NCBI GenBank assembly: GCA_910583895.1
Contig: CAJTYJ010000037.1
Span: forward strand, 27,112 to 39,194
Direction: 5' to 3'
Source of the DNA: an uncultured Lachnospiraceae bacterium
Lineage (GTDB): Bacteria; Bacillota; Clostridia; Lachnospirales; Lachnospiraceae
Length of the DNA: 12,083 nucleotides
This document shows positions 1-6,184 of this stretch, in pieces; position 1 is the first letter of the stretch, and each line of letters starts with the position of its first letter. The notes beneath the pieces are model-generated. The model saw only the letters and a program-made list of their open reading frames with translations. It made no database searches and was not told where the DNA came from. A program made the position numbers and the translations under genes.

Positions 1-160
1 CATTCTGAAATCCTTCCGGTGCTTCACTCGGACAGCTGCTGAGTTTGCGTTCCGCTTCAGTCTCACGGCGCACACCATAAAGATCCGTTCCTGGCTTTGT
101 TTCACTTTGCCCTGCATGGACCTGTGCGCCTTTGAGCCTTCCGCTGGTTTTCTTTCAATA
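1..160 (-). other. Leftward transcribed element, partial at window edge
   Basis: This stretch lies just downstream of a good leftward promoter and runs out of the window. Two frames stay open on the minus strand. One begins with ATG at 117 (starting MQGKVKQSQERIF) but has no convincing Shine-Dalgarno sequence. The other is open from about 150 to the edge and contains TDLYGVRRETEAERK, but has no ATG, GTG or TTG start. From memory, similar translated stretches recur between genes in Lachnospiraceae, which would fit a dispersed repeat or structured RNA rather than a protein gene; this cannot be confirmed here. It could also be the 5' end of a gene or RNA continuing to the left. Confidence 0.3.
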
Positions 161-165
161 TGAAA

Positions 166-194
166 AGTATAGCCGATTCTGTGGCATTTTACAA
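166..194 (-). promoter_or_regulatory. Sigma-A-type promoter reading left
   Basis: On the minus strand a TTGTAA -35 box (189-194) and a TATACT -10 box (166-171) are separated by exactly 17 bp. Transcription would start near 159 and leave the window. No gene with a clear start follows within the visible 160 bp. Confidence 0.5.
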
Positions 195-288
195 CCTTCT
201 GGTGCGCCAAAACCAAGTTTTGATCATTTTTCCTCTGCAAAAACCAAGTCCAAAGGGGCAATACCCATGAAAAAAATGTATTTTAAAT

Positions 289-342
289 TTTACATATCTT
301 TTACGTAATGCTCTCTCTCCTTTTACAACCCCATGCTAAAGT
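289..342 (+). promoter_or_regulatory. Pho-box-like TTTACA repeats before the phosphate symporter
   Basis: Three hexamers lie on the coding strand: TTTACA at 289-294, TTTACG at 300-305 and TTTACA at 322-327. They are 11 and 22 bp apart, so all lie on one helix face. Firmicute PhoP boxes are TTAACA-like direct repeats with about 5-bp gaps, which is the arrangement of the first two. A weak extended -10 (TGC then TAAAGT, 334-342) follows about 10 bp after the third copy, as expected for activator-dependent Pho promoters. The link to the neighbouring PhoB-like regulator is inference; the tract is AT-rich, so chance is possible. Confidence 0.4.
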
Positions 343-380
343 CATCTTGCAAAGTAAAACTGAAAATCAGGAGGTTCATC

Positions 381-1403
381 ATGAGCATATTCCATATTTT
401 TACCATGCTTGGAGGTCTGGCCTTTTTCCTTTACGGAATGCACCTGCTGGGGGAGGGCCTTTCCCGGTTATCCGGCAGCAAGATGGAGGCCATTCTTACA
501 CGGATGACGGATCATCCGGTCAAAAGCGTCCTTTTAGGTGCCGGCACCACCGCTGTCATCCAGTCTTCTTCTGCCACCACAGTCATGGTCGTCGGCTGTG
601 TCAACTCCGGGATCATGCAGCTTCGTCAGGCAGTCGGCGTGATCATGGGAGCCAACATCGGGACGACCATTACTTCATGGCTTTTGAGTCTTTCCGGTGT
701 GGAGAGCGACCATTTTCTTTTGACCCTTTTAAAACCGGAAACCTTTTCTCCGGTCCTTGGCGCAGTGGGAGTCGTATTGTTTTTGTTCTGTAAATCCGAA
801 CGAAAGAAAGAGATCGGCAGCATCCTGCTGGGCTTTTCCATCCTGATGTTCGGCATGAACACCATGAGCGGCGCCATGAAACCTTTAAAAGATGTCCCCG
901 CCTTTACCCAGCTCTTCCTTATGTTCTCCAATCCGGTCATGGGAATGCTGGCAGGAGCCGTCTTAACGGCTGTCATCCAGAGTTCCTCGGCATCCGTAGG
1001 AATCCTGCAGGCACTGTGTGCAACCGGGGCAATCCCTTTTTCCGCCGTACTGCCAATCATCATGGGGCAGAACATCGGCACCTGTGTTACCGCCCTCCTG
1101 TCCTCCATCGGCGCCAGTGCCAACGCAAAAAGAGCCGCCTTTATCCATCTGTATTTTAACATGATCGGAACAGCGCTCTTTATGACGGTCTTTTATACCG
1201 GACACTTATTCTTTACCTTTTCTTTCCTTGAGCAGGCAGCCACACCGGCCGGCATCGCCGCCGCACACTCCTGCTTCAATATCCTGGCCACAGCGGTGCT
1301 GCTTCCTTTTTCCTCAAGACTTGTGGAACTTGCCCGCAGATCCGTCCCGGACAAACGTCCTCTGGGCGCCAAGACCGGACGCTATGCCGGCATGAACCTC
1401 TAG
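381..1403 (+). CDS. Na+/phosphate cotransporter family protein, short form without PhoU domain
   Basis: A 340-residue integral membrane protein of the Na/Pi cotransporter family (NptA/YjbB type), expected to import phosphate with sodium. The two inverted family repeats are clear: QSSSATT at 61-67 with GANIGTT at 90-96, and QSSSASV at 200-206 with GQNIGTC at 229-235. The ATG at 381 is preferred over the ATG at 333 because AGGAGG (369-374) lies 6 nt upstream and family homology begins there (MSIFHIFTMLGGLAFFLYGM). Many Firmicute members are about 550 residues long with a C-terminal PhoU-like domain. This one stops just after the second repeat with a short polar tail (PDKRPLGAKTGRYAG), and the 144 bp after it show no PhoU remnant in frame. 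It converges on a PhoB/PhoR-like operon and has Pho-box-like repeats upstream. Family assignment is firm; the substrate is inferred from the family. Confidence 0.9.
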   Translation: MSIFHIFTMLGGLAFFLYGMHLLGEGLSRLSGSKMEAILTRMTDHPVKSVLLGAGTTAVIQSSSATTVMVVGCVNSGIMQLRQAVGVIMGANIGTTITSWLLSLSGVESDHFLLTLLKPETFSPVLGAVGVVLFLFCKSERKKEIGSILLGFSILMFGMNTMSGAMKPLKDVPAFTQLFLMFSNPVMGMLAGAVLTAVIQSSSASVGILQALCATGAIPFSAVLPIIMGQNIGTCVTALLSSIGASANAKRAAFIHLYFNMIGTALFMTVFYTGHLFFTFSFLEQAATPAGIAAAHSCFNILATAVLLPFSSRLVELARRSVPDKRPLGAKTGRYAGMNL

Positions 1404-1547
1404 AGCGCGTTTCTGTTCAGCCAAATGGTGCAGAATGAATTTTCAAGGAGGGAGGCGATGCAGCGGCATCGCCGACCGAATGCAACGGGGCAGATGGAAA
1501 TTCAGGCAAGTCATTTTGGGAAGCAGAAACGGATCCTTCCACGGCTC
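1404..1547. repeat. Convergent intergenic spacer with perfect hairpin, possible dispersed repeat
   Basis: The spacer between the 3' ends of the symporter and kinase genes holds an 8-bp perfect inverted repeat, GGCGATGC (1454-1461) and GCATCGCC (1466-1473), with a 4-nt loop. There is no T-tract on either side, so it is not a standard intrinsic terminator. Two plus-strand frames run open through it into the antisense of the kinase gene, but neither has family features. From memory the stretch resembles palindromic elements found repeatedly between Lachnospiraceae genes; that is unverified. Confidence 0.35.
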
Positions 1548-2855
1548 CTACTCCGGAAATCTCACGCAGACTGCCGTTCCTTTGTTTTCATCACTTTCCA
1601 GAGACAGTTCTGCGTGATGAACCTCTGCGATATGCTTCACGATCGCAAGCCCCAGGCCGGTGCCCCCGGTTTTCTTGGAGCGGCTCTTGTCCACCCGGAA
1701 AAATCGTTCGAACACCCGGTCCTGGTATCTTACCGGAATGCCGATACCATCATCCTGAATGGTCAGACAGTCCGTTACCCGCATCCACACATGGCCCCCT
1801 CTTCTGTTATAGCGTACGGCATTGTCACACAGATTATAAATCAGCTCCTCCAAAAGCCCCCGGTCTCCGTGAACCAAAAGAGAGGTCCCTTCCAGCGAAA
1901 GGGTAACCCCGTGCTTTTCTGCCACCGGCTTCATCATCTCCAGGCAGTGTCCGGCCGCATCCCATACATCCAACAGTTCAAAAGATTGACAATGTGCCCC
2001 CGGATCGTCCAGTTCGGACAGGCGGAGAATGTCATTGATCAAAGTCAGAAGCCGCTGAGCACTGCTCTGAATGGCTCTGGCAAAATGCTGTCCTTCTTCT
2101 TTAGAAGCCATTCCGCTGGCGATCAGTTCAGAGTAACCGGAGATGGACGTCAGCGGCGTCTTCAGCTCATGGCTGACATTGGCGGTAAACTCCTGTCTGA
2201 TTTTTGCATTTTTCAAAGTCTCCTCATGCTGGGAACGGATCCGCTCCAGAAACGGTCCAAGCTCCCGGTACACATTTCTCTCTTCCAGATGGTCCATATT
2301 TTCCGCCATCTGTGCAATGGGACGAATCAAAGCTCTTGTCAGACACCCTGCAATCCACATGGAAACCAGAAAAGACAAAAGGGCAGCCGCAAGAGTTGCG
2401 GGAACCGTGTTCTTATATATTTTCCAGATGCTTCCTGCTTCTTTGGCCATGCGGATTACCGTCCCGTCTTCCAGCCTTCTGGCGTAAAAAAAAATGCTCT
2501 GCTCCATAGTCTGTGACTTTCGAATGCAGGAGCCTTCTCCATTTAAAAACGCCTCCATAATCTCCGGCCGGCTGCCGTGGTTGGACAGTACCCGGTCTTT
2601 GGCATAGCTGTCATACAGCACCGAACCATCCTGGTCAATCCACGTAATCCGAAGCGCACTGTCCGAAATAGCAACGGCCTGTTCTTTCATCTGCCCCATC
2701 AGATCCGGATGTCCGATCACCTCTGCAAAAGAAGAAAGATCCGAAAAAACTTCTTTCTGGAACATCCGGTAGGATACCGCAGCGGTAAACCCGGCAGACA
2801 GCAGGATCGAAACCGCAATCACACACATAAAATTCAGATTGATCTTCTTTGTCAT
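1548..2855 (-). CDS. PhoR-like membrane sensor histidine kinase
   Basis: A 435-residue sensor kinase that would phosphorylate the regulator encoded just upstream. It has an N-terminal membrane segment (about 9-29), an extracytoplasmic PAS-like region (about 30-148) with the motif WIDQDGSVLYDS at 72-83 and RPEIMEAFLNGEG, and a second membrane segment (about 150-172). A short linker leads to the HisKA dimerisation helix with NVSHELKTPL (phospho-acceptor His229) and a HATPase domain: N box with Asn345 in CDNAVRYN, G1 box DDGIGIP at 368-374, and G2 box GGTGLGLA at 397-404. The order is that of PhoR-type kinases. Its ATG overlaps the stop of the regulator gene as ATGA (2852-2855), which implies translational coupling. 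The signal sensed is not shown by sequence; phosphate is a guess from the convergent symporter. Confidence 0.88.
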   Translation of the reverse strand: MTKKINLNFMCVIAVSILLSAGFTAAVSYRMFQKEVFSDLSSFAEVIGHPDLMGQMKEQAVAISDSALRITWIDQDGSVLYDSYAKDRVLSNHGSRPEIMEAFLNGEGSCIRKSQTMEQSIFFYARRLEDGTVIRMAKEAGSIWKIYKNTVPATLAAALLSFLVSMWIAGCLTRALIRPIAQMAENMDHLEERNVYRELGPFLERIRSQHEETLKNAKIRQEFTANVSHELKTPLTSISGYSELIASGMASKEEGQHFARAIQSSAQRLLTLINDILRLSELDDPGAHCQSFELLDVWDAAGHCLEMMKPVAEKHGVTLSLEGTSLLVHGDRGLLEELIYNLCDNAVRYNRRGGHVWMRVTDCLTIQDDGIGIPVRYQDRVFERFFRVDKSRSKKTGGTGLGLAIVKHIAEVHHAELSLESDENKGTAVCVRFPE

Positions 2856-3538
2856 TTTTCTGTCCCTTCGTCCGCCAGATATCCCACATTTCGTATGGTC
2901 TGGATATAGCGCCCTCCCTCTCCTAATTTTTTCCGCAGGGTCTTAATATGAACATCCAGCGTCCTGGACTCTCCGATAAAATCAATCCCCCAGATTTTTT
3001 CCATCAGCACATCCCTTGACAGCACAATACCGGCATTGCGAGTCAGAAGACTTAAAAGTTCGAACTCCTTGTAAGTAAGTTCCACCGGTGTCCCGGACAC
3101 TTTGCAGGTTCGGCCGTCCATGTCCAGGACAATGTCCCCCAGGGTCAGCACCGCCTTCTGCTCTGCCGGCGTGGCCCGGCGAAGAAGTGCTTTTACTCTG
3201 GAGATCAGTTCCATGACCCCAAAAGGTTTGGAAATATAGTCGTCTGCGCCCGCATCCAGCCCTTTTACTTTATCCAGCTCTGTGGTCTTGGCCGTCACCA
3301 GAATAATGGGAAGATCCCTGGTCTCTCTGCTCTCCCTGAGCTTTCTTAAGACTGCCAGTCCGTCCTCATCCGGCAGCATAAGATCCAGCAGGACCAGCGC
3401 CGGCTGCTGACTTTTAAGACCTTGCCAGAAATCCGATGCTCGCTCAAAGCCCTTTGTATCATACCCGCAGTTTTTTAAAGCGAACAACTCAATCTCCCGG
3501 ATATTGGTATCATCTTCCACTACATAGATTGGTTTCAT
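2852..3538 (-). CDS. PhoB/OmpR-family response regulator
   Basis: A 228-residue transcription factor. The receiver domain (1-120) has the acidic pair Glu8/Asp9, phospho-acceptor Asp52 in LLDLMLPDEDG, Thr82 and Lys104 in SKPFG. The C-terminal winged-helix domain (about 130-222) carries LTYKEFELLSLL and the recognition-helix region RTLDVHIKTLRKKLG. It is the partner of the kinase encoded downstream (ATGA overlap). The ATG at 3538 has only a distant AAGGAG, 14 nt upstream. Instead its start overlaps the stop of a degenerate small ORF (3535-3670), so translation was probably once coupled to that ORF. A leftward promoter at 3706-3734 would drive the unit. PhoB type is the best family match; PhoP and ResD/WalR-like regulators share the architecture. 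Confidence 0.88.
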   Translation of the reverse strand: MKPIYVVEDDTNIREIELFALKNCGYDTKGFERASDFWQGLKSQQPALVLLDLMLPDEDGLAVLRKLRESRETRDLPIILVTAKTTELDKVKGLDAGADDYISKPFGVMELISRVKALLRRATPAEQKAVLTLGDIVLDMDGRTCKVSGTPVELTYKEFELLSLLTRNAGIVLSRDVLMEKIWGIDFIGESRTLDVHIKTLRKKLGEGGRYIQTIRNVGYLADEGTEK

Positions 3539-3670
3539 AAGATTTTCTTCTGCTCCTTACTTTTCTGAAAAAGGACCGTCTGCTCCTTCATGGATATGTT
3601 TTCTGCCCGATAACCATATGGGGGAAGTTCCCTTTTGTACCTATTCCCACAAAGCATGATATTTACTCAT
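3535..3670 (-). pseudogene. Remnant of a small conserved protein gene with internal deletion
   Basis: An ATG at 3670 begins MSKYHALWE and then meets TAG at 3641-3643. Immediately after, in another frame (TAC at 3637-3639), comes a 34-codon open stretch: YKRELPPYGY, then ISMKEQTVLF, and finally SKEQKKIL with stop TGA at 3535-3537. These two pieces match, from memory, the two ends of one family of small proteins (about 65-75 residues) common in Clostridia. Those begin MSKYxxLWEY and end with ...FLxYKKELxxYGYxVxKISMKEQTVxF. The middle part, including the LTFxEIxxIxGxPIDHSFL region (roughly 35 residues), is missing and the junction is frameshifted. The TGA overlaps the ATG of the PhoB-like gene, so this was the first, coupled gene of the operon. 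The family name is uncertain to me (possibly the DUF7662 type). Confidence 0.65.
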
Positions 3671-3705
3671 GATTCCTGTCCCCTCTGAGGTTCCTTATTT
3701 ATAAT

Positions 3706-3734
3706 ATTTTAACATATCTTTTCTTCTGTTTCCA
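3706..3734 (-). promoter_or_regulatory. Promoter of the PhoB/PhoR-like operon
   Basis: On the minus strand TGGAAA (3729-3734) and TAAAAT (3706-3711) are 17 bp apart, and the -10 is extended by a TG one base upstream. Transcription from about 3699 would cover the degenerate small ORF, then the regulator and kinase genes. The surrounding DNA is AT-rich, so the exact boxes are uncertain. Confidence 0.4.
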
Positions 3735-3812
3735 TACCCCCGGCGGACAAAGGCACACGCCTCACGTTTTTTTATTGCAGCCGTCAGCATCATCTGCATT
3801 CCCCCACACACA

Positions 3813-3842
3813 TGGACAGTTTTCCTTCCCCTGTGATATAAT
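3813..3842 (+). promoter_or_regulatory. Strong promoter of the AgrC/AgrA-like pair
   Basis: TGGACA (3813-3818) and a perfect TATAAT (3837-3842) are 18 bp apart, and the -10 is extended (TGA before TATAAT). Transcription should start near 3849-3851, essentially on the first in-frame ATG (3851), which makes that ATG unlikely as the start of translation. Confidence 0.65.
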
Positions 3843-3867
3843 GACCAAATATGACACAAGCAAAAAC

Positions 3868-3873
3868 AAGGAG
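3868..3873 (+). promoter_or_regulatory. Ribosome binding site that sets the kinase start
   Basis: AAGGAG lies 10 nt before the ATG at 3884 and inside the frame opened by the ATG at 3851. It supports the downstream ATG as the true start. Confidence 0.6.
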
Positions 3874-3883
3874 TCTGACACCC

Positions 3884-5254
3884 ATGCATTATCTTGACCT
3901 GCCAATCTGGAAACAGTTCTTTTTCACCTGCGGGGACTATCTGCTGAGTAACCTGATTCTGTTTCTCTGGTTACGCTCCCTTTTTTATTCCCTGCCGGCA
4001 AAGCAGCTCTTTCAAAAACTTCCCACGCTCCTTCTTCTGGCTCCTGTAGAAGCAGCGTTTAATTGGAACGCCGCAAAAATCATTCAGAACGCCCCGCTTA
4101 TGTGGCTGATTTATGTTCTGATCGCCCTCTTTTTCACCCTCTTCAGCATGTGGGTGTGGCATCGCCCCTTCTGGCACTGCCTGGCTGCCGTATGCATCGC
4201 TGAAATGATGGAAAGCTCGCTCTCCGTGGTTTTCATCGATGTTCTGTATGCCTGTTTTCCCATGTTATCACCAGAGCAGATCTCCCCCGCCGGGTCCATG
4301 TGCCTGTTCTGGCTTACACTCCCGTTCTTTCATTTTGCTCTTACCATGCTGGTCGGGCGGCTGTGGCCGCGGGAGCGGTTCTGCACCTGTCTGGAGCATA
4401 CCGACACCCCCTGCCGGACTGCCCTTTTGCTGGCAGCCCTGGCGACGGCTTTTGTGGCACTGAACCATATGCAGTATGGTGTGCAGTCCACATATCTGGC
4501 AGAATATCTTCTGGTTGTTGCAGTGATGGCCATGCTGGTGACCGCTCTGGTATTCCATCTGACTGTGCGGGATATGGACCAGAGAAGGCTTAAGCTCCAA
4601 AAAGACATGCTTACCCAGCAGCAGCTCTATGAGCAGACTTTAGAAGAACTGCAGCAGGAACTTAAGACTTTTCGCCACGACTGCCGAAACCTGCTTACCG
4701 GTCTTGCCAAAGAACAGGATACGGACAGCCTTTCCCGCTCTCTTCTGCAGCTGGAGGCCGGTTTTGAAAAACGTCTGGGGGAAAAGATCTGGTCCGCCTC
4801 CCAGATTGGAAATCTGCATATTCCTCAGGTACGGGGCCTGCTTTTGAGCAAGATCTCTCAGATGGCGGAACAAAATATTTCATGCAGGCTGGAAGTCCTG
4901 TATCCGGTGAACCATGCGGCCATGGATATCTGGGATCTGATCCGCTGTCTTGGCATCCTGACGGATAACGCCGCCGAAGCAGCACTGGATACCGGACAGC
5001 CGTGGGTTGAAATCCTTCTTCTGCAGGAAGGACCTGCACTTAAGCTTCGGATCTCCAACCCGTGGACCGGAACGGCCGATCCCGAATGCTTCTGGCAGGC
5101 GGGCTGGTCTACGAAAGGACGGGGGCGGGGAATGGGGCTGTTCAGTTACCAGAAGATCCTTAAGAAATACCCCTATGCTTCCTCCGCCTCCAGCTGGAAC
5201 AACGGAATCTTTACGCAGGAACTGACCATCGAAGGAACAGGAGGCAGAACATGA
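3884..5254 (+). CDS. AgrC-like GHKL sensor histidine kinase
   Basis: A 456-residue membrane kinase of the AgrC/HPK10 type. Residues 12-225 contain about six hydrophobic segments forming the sensor. A coiled linker (about 228-262) leads to the H box FRHDCRNLL with acceptor His265. The GHKL ATPase domain has the N box LTDNAAEAA (Asn362) and a glycine-rich STKGRGRGMGLF at 409-420. The ATG at 3884 is chosen over 3851 because AAGGAG lies 10 nt upstream, and because the promoter would start the mRNA at about 3850. The gene overlaps the next by ATGA, so kinase and regulator form one unit. Relatives usually sense cyclic autoinducer peptides or bacteriocin-like peptides, or lack a known ligand. No agrB or agrD gene is seen in the window, so the ligand is unknown. 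Confidence 0.85.
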   Translation: MHYLDLPIWKQFFFTCGDYLLSNLILFLWLRSLFYSLPAKQLFQKLPTLLLLAPVEAAFNWNAAKIIQNAPLMWLIYVLIALFFTLFSMWVWHRPFWHCLAAVCIAEMMESSLSVVFIDVLYACFPMLSPEQISPAGSMCLFWLTLPFFHFALTMLVGRLWPRERFCTCLEHTDTPCRTALLLAALATAFVALNHMQYGVQSTYLAEYLLVVAVMAMLVTALVFHLTVRDMDQRRLKLQKDMLTQQQLYEQTLEELQQELKTFRHDCRNLLTGLAKEQDTDSLSRSLLQLEAGFEKRLGEKIWSASQIGNLHIPQVRGLLLSKISQMAEQNISCRLEVLYPVNHAAMDIWDLIRCLGILTDNAAEAALDTGQPWVEILLLQEGPALKLRISNPWTGTADPECFWQAGWSTKGRGRGMGLFSYQKILKKYPYASSASSWNNGIFTQELTIEGTGGRT

Positions 5255-5988
5255 TCGACCTTTATTTATGCGACGATGATGAGATCATACGCCGCCAGAT
5301 CCAGGTTATACTGGAAAAGAAAATTCTGATAGAGGACTATGACATGCAGATTGTGTGCAGCACAGACAGCGCCGGAACGCTTCTTGGCGCACTTGGGAAC
5401 CGCCGGCAGAATATTTATCTTTTGGACGTGGAACTGCAGGATAAACAGTGGGACGGTTTTCTGCTGGGCCGGGAGCTGCGAAAGCGTGATCCCCACGGTA
5501 CGCTGGTCTACATCACCAGCTTCGGCCATCTGGCCTGCCGCACCTTCCAGTACCATCTGGAAGCCTTCGACTATATCGTGAAGACACCGGACCGGCTGGA
5601 AACATCCATACACCACTGTCTGGAAGCGATTCAGAACCGGCTGCTCCTGGAACGGCCGGCCCCGGTACAGGTCTACACCGTCCAGACCGGAACCTCTCTG
5701 CACCATATCCCTCTGGATGAAATCCTGTTCTTTGAGACTGCTTTCAGGCCCCATCACGTTCTGGTCCACACCTCCAACAGCCGTATGGATTTTCTTGGCA
5801 GCTTAAATGAGATCCAGGCCAGCCTGGGTGACCGGTTTTTTCGCTCCCACCGGGCCTATCTGGTAGCCTTTGACAAGATCCAGAAGATCGACTGGAAACG
5901 CGGCACCCTCAACGTGGGCGGGCGGGAATGCCTGCTCTCCCGGACAGCCGGACGAAAGCTGCAAAAACGCATGGAGGCTTCACTTTAA
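5251..5988 (+). CDS. AgrA-like LytTR-family response regulator
   Basis: A 245-residue regulator. The receiver domain (1-120) has acidic residues Asp8-Asp10, phospho-acceptor Asp59 in YLLDVELQ, Thr89/Ser90 in VYITS and Lys111 in DYIVK. The LytTR DNA-binding domain occupies about 140-243, with DEILFFET, FFRSHRAYLVAFDKI and a C-terminal basic SRTAGRKLQKR. Such proteins bind paired 9-bp sites upstream of their targets. The ATG overlaps the kinase stop (ATGA), with GGAGG a few bases upstream. It is the output half of the Agr-like system. The downstream esterase-like gene is on the same strand 196 bp away with its own candidate promoter, and could be a target, which is speculation. No terminator is evident after the stop. 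Confidence 0.87.
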   Translation: MIDLYLCDDDEIIRRQIQVILEKKILIEDYDMQIVCSTDSAGTLLGALGNRRQNIYLLDVELQDKQWDGFLLGRELRKRDPHGTLVYITSFGHLACRTFQYHLEAFDYIVKTPDRLETSIHHCLEAIQNRLLLERPAPVQVYTVQTGTSLHHIPLDEILFFETAFRPHHVLVHTSNSRMDFLGSLNEIQASLGDRFFRSHRAYLVAFDKIQKIDWKRGTLNVGGRECLLSRTAGRKLQKRMEASL

Positions 5989-6062
5989 ACAGACTGCTGC
6001 GGTGCCGTTCAGGAAGCATCTGCCGCCATTTGGGAAATAACGTTCTGTCCCGGTCTTTTATC

Positions 6063-6071
6063 TGCTATACT
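6063..6071 (+). promoter_or_regulatory. Extended -10 promoter before the esterase-like gene
   Basis: TGC directly before TATACT forms an extended -10 element. No good -35 lies 16-18 bp upstream (TTCTGT at best), as is usual for extended -10 or activator-dependent promoters. The transcript would have a leader of about 105 nt. The 196-bp gap after the response regulator gene holds nothing else I can identify. Confidence 0.4.
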
Positions 6072-6184
6072 TTCTTTCCTGCAGGGAGTTTTTTTGCATC
6101 GTTCAGGATATCGTTGTATTTTCCGTATCGTTACGCTGCAAATAACTCTGCTGACCAGATTTTTATGAAAGGGAAGAGCGTAAG

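Noticed and set aside
1..160. Idea that the left edge is the 5' end of a group II intron (a GTGTGCGCC-like start).
   Set aside because: No reverse transcriptase, domain V or splice boundary is visible in the window, so the idea cannot be supported.
1425..2516. Long plus-strand open frame of 363 codons opposite the PhoR-like kinase.
   Set aside because: It lies antisense to a kinase with all catalytic boxes, shows no protein family features, and is open only because of the kinase codon usage.
3695..3889. Minus-strand frame of 64 codons across the divergent promoters.
   Set aside because: It runs through two promoter candidates and the start of the AgrC-like gene and has no family motif.
5266..5769. 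Minus-strand frame of 167 codons opposite the LytTR regulator.
   Set aside because: Antisense to a gene with an intact receiver domain; no ribosome binding site or recognisable motif.
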